Assembly (NCBI RefSeq): GCF_900230225.1
Contig: NZ_OCNH01000003.1
Location: forward strand, 620,001-684,000
Direction: 5' to 3'
Source: Spirosoma fluviale
GTDB lineage: Bacteria > Bacteroidota > Bacteroidia > Cytophagales > Spirosomataceae
DNA: 64,000 nucleotides
Part shown: positions 10,710 to 18,334 of the stretch, one piece after another
How positions within the stretch are numbered: the first letter of the stretch is position 1
Layout of the letters: the number at the start of each line of letters is the position of its first letter
Notes under the pieces: model-generated
The model's database searches: none
Told to the model about the DNA's origin: nothing
What the model saw: the letters and a program-made list of their open reading frames with translations, nothing else
Made by a program: the position numbers and the translations under genes

Positions 10710-10775
10710 GCAGGCCCGGTTTATTGAAGCCCGATTCTTCCCGAAAGGATACTTTTGGCTACTTCGTTCGTCAGC

Positions 10776-11771
10776 ATGATAACCATGCTGAAAACAATTC
10801 CCCGTCATAAACTCGACGCCAACGCCTGGGATGTCTGCGTGGCAACCTCACGGCAACCAGGTGTCTACGGCTATACCTGGTATCTGGATGCCGTACTGCC
10901 CGCCCCCGGCTGGAAATGGGTTGGCGTTGTGCAGGTTGATCAGACAGGAACCTACCACGCCGTTATGCCCGTTCCCCTGCGCCGAAAGATGGTAGCTGGT
11001 ATCCCGTACGAATGGGTCGTGCATCAGCCCTTTTTCTGTCAGTTTCTATCCGTCTTCAGTGCTGATGAACTACCGGATACCGACTCGTTTTTTCGGCATA
11101 TGGTCGAGCAGTTCCGGTATGGTTCGCTGTATTGTACAAACCAATTGCCCGGCATCGATCTGCCTTTTGCCAGCTTTCAGCTACGAACTACCCATGTCAT
11201 CTACCTGTCTTTCGGGTATGAGGTAATCTACAGCAACTACACCCGCGACCGTAAGCAGAACCTGCGTCGGGCTCAGCGTGCGTTTGAACTGGATAACCGC
11301 TGGGCCATTGTTGAGTCAAGTGATGTTGAGCCGTTGCTGGCGTTGTTTCGGGAAAACCATGCCGCAACTATTGACGGGGGCGTAGCGGACTGGGCCTATG
11401 ACATGTTCAGAAATCTGGCTCAGGCGCTGCACAAACGCGGTTTGGTTACACTGCGGTATGCCGTTTACAACGGACAAATTGAAGCGGGAGCGCTGTTTAT
11501 CTGCGATGACAGGCGCATTATTTACCTGTTCAATGCCGCATCTGCCACCGGCCGACGGGTAAACGCCCGTACCATCCTCATTGACCAGCTCATTCAGGAA
11601 AAAGCCGGGCAGAAACTAATCTTCGACTTCGAAAGCCCCGAAAAGCCGTCCATTCGCAAATTTTACAAGAGTTTCGGTGCCGTTGAAGAGCCGTTCCAGG
11701 CCATGCGCTGGAACCGGCTGAGTAAGCTTGAAAACCTGTTATGGACTGGATGGCGGTATTTGAATCGGTAA
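10776..11771 (+). CDS. GNAT/FemAB-like acetyltransferase-fold protein
   Basis: About 331 residues from the ATG at 10776; an ATG three codons later (10785) and a TTG at 10755 are also possible. The C-terminal half matches the BioF2-like/FemAB acetyltransferase fold: NYTRDRKQNLRRAQRAF, then FRENHAATIDGGVADW, YAVYNGQIEAGALFICDDRR and the final IFDFESPEKPSIRKFYKSFG block typical of family members that transfer acyl or aminoacyl groups. No signal peptide, so cytoplasmic. It follows dnaA by about 65 bp. The 3' end overlaps the convergent XRE regulator gene by 33 bp. The acceptor substrate is unknown. Confidence 0.72.
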   Translation: MITMLKTIPRHKLDANAWDVCVATSRQPGVYGYTWYLDAVLPAPGWKWVGVVQVDQTGTYHAVMPVPLRRKMVAGIPYEWVVHQPFFCQFLSVFSADELPDTDSFFRHMVEQFRYGSLYCTNQLPGIDLPFASFQLRTTHVIYLSFGYEVIYSNYTRDRKQNLRRAQRAFELDNRWAIVESSDVEPLLALFRENHAATIDGGVADWAYDMFRNLAQALHKRGLVTLRYAVYNGQIEAGALFICDDRRIIYLFNAASATGRRVNARTILIDQLIQEKAGQKLIFDFESPEKPSIRKFYKSFGAVEEPFQAMRWNRLSKLENLLWTGWRYLNR

Positions 11772-12158
11772 CGATCTGACTTGTTGGTTCCTTAATCGTT
11801 CGATTTCTTCTTCCAAAGATATGATTCTGGCTTTCTGAACCTGAATTAGCTCTTTCTGAATCGAGAGTAGCTCGTCATGAAATGCCAATTGGGTAGAAGG
11901 ATGAATGTGCTGGTTATTGCTATGCGAATTGTCTCTATTTTGCTGTATAACTTTCACGGAAACTACTTCTGTGAATAGTTCAGAAATCGGAACGTCAAGT
12001 ACCTCGGCCAGTTTTTTGATTTCATCCCCATCCGGGCTACTTGATTCTGATTCCCAATTGTGAATTGTTGATTGTGCTACACCAACAAGATCGGCTAATA
12101 CTCGTTGACTCATTTTTTTCTTATCACGTTGCTGACGTATGTTAGTAGCAATGCCCAT
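11739..12158 (-). CDS. XRE-family transcriptional regulator with C-terminal coiled coil
   Basis: 139 residues from the ATG giving MGIATNIRQQRDKKKMS. Residues ~5-62 form a classic HTH_3 domain: SQRVLADLVGVAQSTIHNWE with the recognition helix around VAQSTIHNWE, then LAEVLDVPISELF. The C-terminal part is Gln/Asn-rich and ends in a predicted coiled coil (LLSIQKELIQVQKARIISLEEEIERLR), which probably mediates dimer formation. It is divergent from the six-cysteine peptide gene across a 190-bp AT-rich spacer, so that promoter is its obvious candidate target. No phage repressor features such as an S24 peptidase domain. Confidence 0.9.
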   Translation of the reverse strand: MGIATNIRQQRDKKKMSQRVLADLVGVAQSTIHNWESESSSPDGDEIKKLAEVLDVPISELFTEVVSVKVIQQNRDNSHSNNQHIHPSTQLAFHDELLSIQKELIQVQKARIISLEEEIERLRNQQVRSLPIQIPPSSP

Positions 12159-12260
12159 CCTACCTATCAATGTAATTATATGTCTACAATTGGGCCATAT
12201 TCAGAGAATTAATCAAAATTATAATTAAATTATTACATTAATCGTTAAATATATAATATT

Positions 12261-12296
12261 TTTGATTATGTTTACTACGTAGGTGCGCCATTTTTG
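12261..12296 (+). promoter_or_regulatory. Possible Bacteroidota-type promoter of the peptide gene
   Basis: TTTG (12261-12264) and CATTTTTG (12289-12296) resemble the Bacteroidota -33 TTTG and -7 TAnnTTTG boxes, one mismatch in the -7 box. The 24-base spacing is longer than the usual ~19, so the call is tentative. It lies 50 bp before the peptide ATG in AT-rich DNA. Confidence 0.35.
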
Positions 12297-12347
12297 TATT
12301 GCACAAAGCTTCACATCACGTGTGGCGGGTAGGCGACTAATAATCAC

Positions 12348-12527
12348 ATGAAAAATTTATTAAAAGTACTGACTTTGTCAGGAGCAGAGGTACTAACCAA
12401 AGACCAGCAGAAGCAAATTTCGGGAGGTAAATCTAAGGTTCCAGTAACTTGCTGGTGTCCGGGTGCAGGGAAAGGTAAGTGTGATGGTGATTGTAACCAC
12501 TGTGGAGGTCGCGAAGGTTGTTTTTAA
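12348..12527 (+). CDS. Double-glycine-leader peptide with six cysteines (bacteriocin/natural-product precursor-like)
   Basis: A 59-codon gene, ATG to TAA. Residues 1-27 form a typical Bacteroidota GG leader: MKNLLKVLTLSGAEVLT, a charged/Gln-rich stretch, then QISGG as the processing site. The 32-residue core (28-59) carries six cysteines at 35, 37, 45, 49, 52 and 58, plus many Gly and basic residues. By analogy with other GG-leader peptides, a C39-type peptidase would remove the leader during export and the cysteines would form disulfides or thioether links. A perfect hairpin terminator lies 11 bp after the stop. The neighbours (XRE regulator opposite; C39-like/VKOR/thioredoxin remnant downstream) fit a peptide locus. 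No exporter is seen in the window. Its activity is unknown. Confidence 0.75.
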   Translation: MKNLLKVLTLSGAEVLTKDQQKQISGGKSKVPVTCWCPGAGKGKCDGDCNHCGGREGCF

Positions 12528-12538
12528 TATGTTTCTTG

Positions 12539-12580
12539 AATTTCACACAGCAAAAATTATTTGCTGTGTGAAATTTTTTA
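12539..12580 (+). terminator. Strong hairpin terminator between the peptide gene and the WG-repeat gene
   Basis: A perfect 16-bp stem: AATTTCACACAGCAAA (12539-12554) pairs with TTTGCTGTGTGAAATT (12560-12575) around a 5-base AATTA loop, followed by a T-run. It ends only 17 bp before the WG-repeat ATG, so expression of that gene from the peptide promoter would need read-through. Confidence 0.88.
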
Positions 12581-12592
12581 TGAAAAATTAAA

Positions 12593-13801
12593 ATGCTACT
12601 ATTTCTTTTAGTAATAAACATTTTTCTAAATCAACCGCCTTTGATAAATAAAAAGGTACAAAAATCCTATGTAGTATTTGAAGGTAAAAAAATAAACTAT
12701 GATACTTTATTTAAAGTACATGTAAATATTTATGCCATAGGGATAGGAGGAGGTAAATTCAGATTTCTTAATCAGGAGAAGCAAAAAATTTCTGATATAT
12801 ATGGATGTTGGGGAGATACTTTCAAAGAAGGGATTCTGCCTGTAATGAGTTCAAAGACAGGGGATTTGGGCTTGTTAGATGAGAATTTGGATGAGATAGT
12901 TCCATGTAATTTAACGGGAGTAAGTTATTTTGAAGGAGGGTTAATTCAAATTGTTAGATACGGAGAGCCTGGCGTTGATTATAGGTATCAGCTTCCTCTT
13001 TCTGAGTATAATGTTTTGGGTCGGAACCCTTTAAATAAGCGTGACAACTATTTAAATCATCAATTCGAATTGATGATCCCCAAATATTACGATTCTATAG
13101 TGCCTTATCGCGATGGTAAAATCAGGATGGTCATGAAGAAGGCACTGTTTGGTTTTCTGGATACTACAGGTCGTGAGGTTGTGGCCCCTACACTAACTGA
13201 CTTTGATGCAGATAACCAATATAGCTGGCAACACCTGCGCCGGGTTCAGCACAAAGGGTTGTTTGGTTTCGTGGACGACCGCAACGGGCAACAGATTATT
13301 CCGTTCGCGTATGAGGCTACTGTAGCGTCTACGTATCCATTCACCTGGGTACGAAAAGCCGGTAAGTGGGGCTGTATCAACCAGGCAGGGGTAGTTCTGA
13401 TTCCGTTCCTATACGATAACGTCAGTTATTTCGATGCCGATAGCATTAGCCTCGCGGGGCTCAATGGCCGTATGGGTCATATCCGGGCCAACGGCAGTAT
13501 CGTTACGCCACTGCTTTATGAATCGGCCCAGCCCTTTGCCGAGGGGTTAGCCCTGGTGAGTCAGGAAGGGCGTTATGGGTATGTAAACCAGAAAGGTCAG
13601 CTGATTATTCCCGCCGTTTATACCCGTGCGGCCTCTTTTCGACATGGGCATGCCCATGTCGAGCGATTCGGAATAAAAGCTACAATTGATAAACAGGGCC
13701 ACTGGGTCAACTACCGGCTCGGTACGGGCTGGAACCTGAGTATTGTGTTGTTTTTTTTGATGCTTGTACTCTTCGTCGCTTATCGGCGCAGAGCATTCTA
13801 A
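12593..13801 (+). CDS. WG-repeat protein with N-terminal signal/anchor and C-terminal TM helix
   Basis: 402 residues. A short hydrophobic N-terminus (MLLFLLVINIFLNQ) is followed by WG-type beta repeats: GLLDENLDEIVP, ALFGFLDTTGREVVAP, GLFGFVDDRNGQQIIPF, GKWGCINQAGVVLIPFLYD, GRYGYVNQKGQLIIPAVY. The end (NLSIVLFFLMLVLFVAYRRRAF) is a TM helix with a basic tail, so the repeats are probably extracytoplasmic. WG repeats are presumed binding modules; no enzymatic role is known. Base composition changes inside the gene: 14 of 60 bases are G/C at 12601-12660 but 32 of 60 at 13261-13320. It sits between the peptide gene and the broken fusion gene (25 bp gap), suggesting a role in the same locus. Confidence 0.8.
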   Translation: MLLFLLVINIFLNQPPLINKKVQKSYVVFEGKKINYDTLFKVHVNIYAIGIGGGKFRFLNQEKQKISDIYGCWGDTFKEGILPVMSSKTGDLGLLDENLDEIVPCNLTGVSYFEGGLIQIVRYGEPGVDYRYQLPLSEYNVLGRNPLNKRDNYLNHQFELMIPKYYDSIVPYRDGKIRMVMKKALFGFLDTTGREVVAPTLTDFDADNQYSWQHLRRVQHKGLFGFVDDRNGQQIIPFAYEATVASTYPFTWVRKAGKWGCINQAGVVLIPFLYDNVSYFDADSISLAGLNGRMGHIRANGSIVTPLLYESAQPFAEGLALVSQEGRYGYVNQKGQLIIPAVYTRAASFRHGHAHVERFGIKATIDKQGHWVNYRLGTGWNLSIVLFFLMLVLFVAYRRRAF

Positions 13802-13826
13802 GCCCCAACCCGCTTTATCATTTACC

Positions 13827-14610
13827 ATGCAACTTTCTTATAACGATCAGATCATCAGGGTCGTCAGTTTGCTGCTGACCCAACTGAAAGTTCCCTTTAC
13901 CGCAACATCGCTCCGGGACGACCTGGAAACCCATCCTGACTTTCCGAGTCTTCATGCCGTAACGGGTGTATTGCGGGAACGTAACATCGAAACGGCGGCT
14001 ATTAAGCTATCGGCCGATCAGCTTTTTACCCTTGACGCACCAGTCTTGATCGTTCCCGATAGCGATTTGCAGGAGCCATCGCTTATTTCGAGCATTAACG
14101 AGGGCTATATTACCCGGCAATACCCAGATGGACGGGTATTCGTTAGCACACTGGCCGATTTTAAGGCTACATGTATCTGTTTGGATAACTGTTGCCTGGT
14201 TTTCGGGTTCCTGCATTGCCTTTAGGTTGGTTATACGAAAACTTCTGACAGTCTCTGCCAAGGTGAAGCCATTGCGCACTCAGTTAGGTAAACTACGTCG
14301 GGGTGAGACTATTTTCGGTGCCTTATTAAATAACCAGTCTGCCGTTCAGTTTCAGGAAGTGGACAACGATATTTCTGTTGGTTCTACCAATGCTCCGTTT
14401 CAGATTGTAGTTGTCACCGACCCACATTGTGCACCCTGTCAAACGACACATCAATTTTTGGAGGAATTACAGACCCAGTATGCAGATAGTATTCGGCTGT
14501 CGTGCATTCTCCATACGCGGCATAAAAACCTGTTGGATGAACGAAATCAGGTAGCTATTTCGATTCTTGGTTTGCCCAGGACTTACGCCATGATGCCTTG
14601 GTCGGGGTAA
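13827..14610 (+). pseudogene. Broken C39-like / VKOR / thioredoxin fusion protein
   Basis: From ATG 13827 one frame encodes a C39-peptidase-like domain (LLLTQLKVPFTATSLRDDL, then HAVTGVLRERNIETAAIKL ... APVLIVPDSD ... VFVSTLADFKA) with no N-terminal catalytic cysteine, as in the C39-like domains fused to vitamin K epoxide reductase in Bacteroidota. That frame stops at 14225. Another frame, from about 14160, continues with what looks like the last VKOR membrane helix (VWITVAWFSGSCIAF), its cytoplasmic linker (VKPLRTQLGKLRRGETIF) and a DsbA/thioredoxin-like domain with CAPC (VTDPHCAPCQ), stopping at 14610. The four-helix core of VKOR is missing. A third segment from 14562 (DSWFAQDLRHDALVGV) may be the displaced C-terminus. 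Deletion plus frameshifts: non-functional as a whole. Confidence 0.7.
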
Positions 14611-14637
14611 CAGAACCAGCCCAATTAGGAGAATTGG

Positions 14638-15504
14638 CTATTTGCAATAGTTCAGGGGCGATACCAGGCTGTAATTCGGGTTTTCTCTGAAGAGTTCCTG
14701 CAGCACGCCAACATGCGGTTGCCCAAAGATCAACAGCAGTTTTTTGCCCTGGTACTGACGCTGGCTGATCAGGGCGTTGCTGTAAATTTTCAGGTTTCGA
14801 TTGTAGAACAGACTGATAAATTCGGCACCGATGTAGCGTTTATCAATATGGCTGACATTCATGGTGTTCGTTGCTGTTTTGGAAAACTCCCCATCAACTA
14901 CCAGGGCCGGTAAGTTGTAAAACAGGCGATGCGTAAGCGTGATCATGTCTGGTTGATTGAGCTTACGGATGTACTCGTACACCGATAAGCTGTCTTGTTG
15001 AACCTGCTTTTTTAGCGGACGGGCAAGGCCCTGAAACTGTTGCAGCGCCTGCTTGTAAAGATCAATATTGGTTCCTTCGGTCAATAGCGACTGAGATGTT
15101 GCCTCGTAATGATCCACGCAATAAATACGTTTATGCTTCAGGCGTTTGGCCAGCGCAAAGCCAATCTGATAGGTCTCGCTACGTCCCGAAGGCAGGTCGT
15201 TTAGCGTCAATTTTCCCGCTAAATAAAGAGCATATAAACTGTCGATTTGCGGCTGTTCGCTGGGGTCGACTTCAACCATAATCATATCGGGGGCATACGA
15301 CTGAAAACAGGTAGTAAGCTGGTTGATCTCCGCTTGTTTTTTTGCACTGTACACATCGGATTTGGGCTGTTGATTGTACAGTTGGCTAAGATGATCGAAG
15401 CCCACGAGCATGACCTGTACCGAAGGTCGGTTTTGGGAGTTTCCATTGATAACCAGCAAGCTAGATAGGATAAAGAGGAGAAACTTAGGGTACAAATGAG
15501 TCAT
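14638..15504 (-). CDS. Secreted DUF5694 (TraB-like) protein
   Basis: 288 residues: signal peptide (MTHLYPKFLLFILSSLLVINGNSQ), then VQVMLVGFDHLSQLYN, a stretch with DVYSAKKQAEINQL, and APDMIMVEVDPSE, the pattern of DUF5694. The family is distantly related to TraB/erythromycin-esterase-like hydrolase folds with conserved His/Glu at strand ends; activity is unproven. The C-terminal KKLLLIFGQPHVGVLQELFRENP carries the second conserved His. It converges on the broken C39/VKOR/thioredoxin remnant, with tails that nearly meet. Family call is fairly firm, function unknown. Confidence 0.75.
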   Translation of the reverse strand: MTHLYPKFLLFILSSLLVINGNSQNRPSVQVMLVGFDHLSQLYNQQPKSDVYSAKKQAEINQLTTCFQSYAPDMIMVEVDPSEQPQIDSLYALYLAGKLTLNDLPSGRSETYQIGFALAKRLKHKRIYCVDHYEATSQSLLTEGTNIDLYKQALQQFQGLARPLKKQVQQDSLSVYEYIRKLNQPDMITLTHRLFYNLPALVVDGEFSKTATNTMNVSHIDKRYIGAEFISLFYNRNLKIYSNALISQRQYQGKKLLLIFGQPHVGVLQELFRENPNYSLVSPLNYCK

Positions 15505-15611
15505 ATAGTGAGTAAGGTGCTAAGTCTGAGGAGAGGTCAACAGCGTACCTGGTCAGGTGGTAAGGCGAGTGATAATTGGTTATTAATGACTGTTTGGGCA
15601 GGAAAAGGGCG

Positions 15612-16160
15612 TCAAAAAAGAAACCCGAGTTTTATGCTCACATTGTCGGAGTGTTCCGACCGATCGTATCGGTCACCATTATAAACCGCCTGATTCAGTA
15701 CGTACTGTGATAAATAACCAACGCTGAACACAAGTGCTGATTTTTCGGCAACGTAGGTACGAATGCCGATTGCCGGGTTTATGTATAAGTCTCCTTTATT
15801 ACCGATGCGCTTATCAAGCAATAGTCCGTAGCCAATATCGCCCACCAGCATCAGGGCTGTTCGTCCACCGATGTAAGTTCGTAAGTCAGCGAAAATTGGC
15901 AGGAAATTAACAATATCAGTCGGGCCATTACTGAATCGTGTATACGAAACGCCCAGGCCTGCTGAGAAGTGATCGTTTGGTTTATAGCCATTGATCGTTG
16001 AGACAGTAATGGCTCCGGCACGTCCGTCAATGCTGGGTGCATAGCCAAATTCGCTGATGTTGACGTAGCCGGATGTTCGCCTGCCCGTGCTGAAGAAATT
16101 CTGGCCGCTGGTGTTAAGCGTCACAGCCAGGAAGAAAAGGAATAAGTAAGTTGTTTTCAT
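15612..16160 (-). CDS. Small outer-membrane beta-barrel-like protein
   Basis: 182 residues starting at the ATG of MKTTYLFLFFLAVTLNTSGQ; the frame's TTG four codons earlier is not needed. After the signal peptide come alternating strands with aromatic ends (HFSAGLGVSYTRF, ALMLVGDIGYGLLL, ALVFSVGYLSQYVL) and a terminal Phe (VSIKLGFLF), the hallmark of proteins inserted by the BAM machinery. The length suggests an 8-strand barrel of the OmpX/OprF-N type. Role unknown. It lies on the minus strand, upstream of the DUF5694 gene with about 105 bp between. Confidence 0.7.
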   Translation of the reverse strand: MKTTYLFLFFLAVTLNTSGQNFFSTGRRTSGYVNISEFGYAPSIDGRAGAITVSTINGYKPNDHFSAGLGVSYTRFSNGPTDIVNFLPIFADLRTYIGGRTALMLVGDIGYGLLLDKRIGNKGDLYINPAIGIRTYVAEKSALVFSVGYLSQYVLNQAVYNGDRYDRSEHSDNVSIKLGFLF

Positions 16161-16283
16161 AACGTTTTTCAACTGAACGACGAATGTAATCCGTTAGGCT
16201 AACACAAGAAGCCATAGTTACCCAATGGTCTCAAAAATACTTCCTGGCCATTGGAGCTATCATCTGATGCTACAAAATAAAAA

Positions 16284-16316
16284 CGGGGTGCTACAAGTCT
16301 ATACTGTAGCACCCCG
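16284..16316 (-). terminator. Rho-independent terminator of the DUF3108 gene
   Basis: A 12-bp perfect stem, CGGGGTGCTACA (16284-16295) with TGTAGCACCCCG (16305-16316). On the minus strand it is followed by TTTTTATTTT, and it lies 22 bp after the DUF3108 stop codon. Confidence 0.88.
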
Positions 16317-16338
16317 CTTTTATCAAGACGGACTATCT

Positions 16339-17130
16339 CTATTTATAATACCGTAGCGGCTGCTTTAAGCCCCCGTCGCGCTTAAGATCCATTTCCATGG
16401 AGCCGACAAAAAAGTCGACCTCTACCTTAATGGGCACTTTATTGGCATCGTCCGAAACGAAGATACGGATGGATTCCTCTTCCTTAATAAGTTTATTCTG
16501 TGGTAGAACCGGATTCAGCTTAATGACATTGATCTTTCCCTGCTTCGTCTTGACAACGTCTTTGCCCCGGTAGCGTACCTTCATGTTGTAGATGGTATCG
16601 TCGTAGAAGGCGGGTACTTCAATAACCTGTCCACTACTCAGTTTACTAAAATCAATGGTGCGAAGGAAATAGTACCCGCTGATGAGGTCATGTACATTAT
16701 CGGGTACTTTAAAAACGTCTTTCTCGGTGCGTTCTTCGGCTTTCACCGTGTTCGCTTCGTGGTTGAACGTGATGTTTTCTTCCTTCCGATAGCTGTTTTC
16801 CTGTAAGTTGGTATAGAATTTCTGTGGCAGAATGGCCGAGGTGTCGATGTACGACCGCCAGGTGTCGCGTATGCGCGTCACGAGGTCGAAGGCACCCAGT
16901 GTTCGGGCATCTACATTGACGCGGTAACAGGGGCGTTCGTTGACTTTGTAAAGCGTTGGGCTAACGTCCACCACGGCCTCCGCTGCGTTGATGAACCCAT
17001 AGTGTACCCGATACTCCAGGTGTTCGCCCGGACCAAAACTGGTATTGTGTACGCGACGATAGGCATTCATAGCCACAAAGCCCGCGCTTAGAGCAGATAA
17101 AATACCGATGCTGATTACTAACTTCTTCAT
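16339..17130 (-). CDS. DUF3108 domain protein
   Basis: 263 residues with an N-terminal hydrophobic segment (MKKLVISIGILSALSAGFVA) and the DUF3108 pattern: FGPGEHLEYRVHYGFINAAEA, then VDARTLGAFDLVTRIRDTW, FYTNLQENSYRKEENI, and IRIFVSDDANKVPIKVEVDF near the end. DUF3108 proteins are secreted or periplasmic beta-proteins related to LolA-type or lipoprotein-handling folds; no activity is proven. It follows the DUF2265 peptidase gene by about 36 bp in the same direction and ends in its own terminator, so the two likely form one transcript. Confidence 0.85.
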   Translation of the reverse strand: MKKLVISIGILSALSAGFVAMNAYRRVHNTSFGPGEHLEYRVHYGFINAAEAVVDVSPTLYKVNERPCYRVNVDARTLGAFDLVTRIRDTWRSYIDTSAILPQKFYTNLQENSYRKEENITFNHEANTVKAEERTEKDVFKVPDNVHDLISGYYFLRTIDFSKLSSGQVIEVPAFYDDTIYNMKVRYRGKDVVKTKQGKINVIKLNPVLPQNKLIKEEESIRIFVSDDANKVPIKVEVDFFVGSMEMDLKRDGGLKQPLRYYK

Positions 17131-17166
17131 GCGAACAACCGCCCAACTGCCGGGCTTTGTTTATGA

Positions 17167-18213
17167 TTATAACGATGGATAGGTTTGTTTCAGGTAAGCT
17201 AGATACCGTTTGAAATCCCCGCCAAACCGACTCTCAAATTCCTGCCGAAACCGATTCTGCTGTTTTCGATAGGTCAGATAACCAATGAAATACGCATTAT
17301 TCGGTAAGTTTAGTTTTTCGGATGCCTGCTTTTTTACTGAGCGTACCCGTTTTTCCGTCCGTTGATCGCTGATCGTGTCCGACGAGACAACGATTTGCCG
17401 GATGGTTTGCCACTTCAACGAATCTTTGACTATCGTTGGCGTGGTTGGTTTAAAGGTTCTGTACAAACTGTCGAGCATTCGGGTGCCGTGCAATATATGT
17501 TCATCGTACTTGTCGTAAAACATTTTTGTGGCTAAATAGTCCCGGTAGGGTACAGAATTTACACCGTATTTCTGCCCCAGAAACCGCAACGCGCCGTATT
17601 CACCCACAAAATCAGCCAGGTTTTCGTTGTATTCAAGGCTGTTTTTGATAAATAAGGTGCCGTGTGTCAGTTCATGTATAATCAATTCGGCCAGGCTCCC
17701 AACGGGCCTATTCAGAAAGCTGGACAGGATCGGGTCATTTAAAAATCCTAATGTCGACCAGGCCGATACTTCACCGATACGCGTATCGAACCCCGCCCGT
17801 TGCAACTCCACTTTAACCGAATCAGCCCGGTCTTTCTCGAAAAAACCTTTGTACGAAAACGTACCGATTATGGGAAAATGCCACTGTTTTGCAATGAGTT
17901 GGTACGGTTCTGCAGCTGTAACTACCCACAGGATCGGCTTCCCCTTCTGATCGTAAAACGATTCGTAACTGCCCGATTTATCCAGCCCGAGCGAGTCGAT
18001 GGCAAAACGCTTGATTTCTCGGATTAGTTTTATTTTTTGTTTTGTCGAATCAGGGTAAGCCGGGTCTGCTAGTACATCGGCTACGGGTTTGGTATTCCAT
18101 AAAAGTTGCACCTGTCCCTTCGCCTGCATCCAGCCGTAGCTAACCAGCTCCCATTGCCAGACAACTACCACAAGCAGAACCCCTACAAAGACAAGAGCAA
18201 TTTTTTTGATCAT
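17167..18213 (-). CDS. DUF2265-type putative zinc aminopeptidase
   Basis: 348 residues from the ATG of MIKKIALVFVGVLLVVVVWQW, a membrane anchor or signal; the 16 codons open before it do not look like part of the protein. The family marker is a zincin motif, LAELIIHELTHGTLF, followed by ENLADFVGEYGALRFLG: HExxH provides two zinc ligands and the second block probably the third. Upstream is the family-typical GEVSAWSTLGFLNDPILSS. This is the Aminopep/DUF2265 family, annotated as aminopeptidase on limited evidence. It is on the minus strand and precedes the DUF3108 gene. Confidence 0.85.
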   Translation of the reverse strand: MIKKIALVFVGVLLVVVVWQWELVSYGWMQAKGQVQLLWNTKPVADVLADPAYPDSTKQKIKLIREIKRFAIDSLGLDKSGSYESFYDQKGKPILWVVTAAEPYQLIAKQWHFPIIGTFSYKGFFEKDRADSVKVELQRAGFDTRIGEVSAWSTLGFLNDPILSSFLNRPVGSLAELIIHELTHGTLFIKNSLEYNENLADFVGEYGALRFLGQKYGVNSVPYRDYLATKMFYDKYDEHILHGTRMLDSLYRTFKPTTPTIVKDSLKWQTIRQIVVSSDTISDQRTEKRVRSVKKQASEKLNLPNNAYFIGYLTYRKQQNRFRQEFESRFGGDFKRYLAYLKQTYPSL

Positions 18214-18267
18214 GGGTTGGAATAATTCAATACAAAAGTATAAAAAATGAGCCCATGCCATATAAAA

Positions 18268-18300
18268 AAACCTATAAGGTCTTTGAGACCTTATAGGTTT
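18268..18300 (-). terminator. Perfect hairpin terminator of the isochorismatase gene
   Basis: AAACCTATAAGGTCT (18268-18282) and AGACCTTATAGGTTT (18286-18300) form a perfect 15-bp stem with a 3-base loop. On the minus strand a TTTTTTTATA tract follows, about 35 bp after the isochorismatase stop codon. Confidence 0.82.
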
Positions 18301-18334
18301 GACAGTTCACATGACTTTGAACAATAAGGTGTAT

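Noticed and set aside
11739..12527. XRE regulator plus small peptide as a toxin/antitoxin pair
   Set aside because: The peptide has a GG export leader and six cysteines, and the genes are divergent rather than in tandem, so an exported peptide under regulator control fits better.
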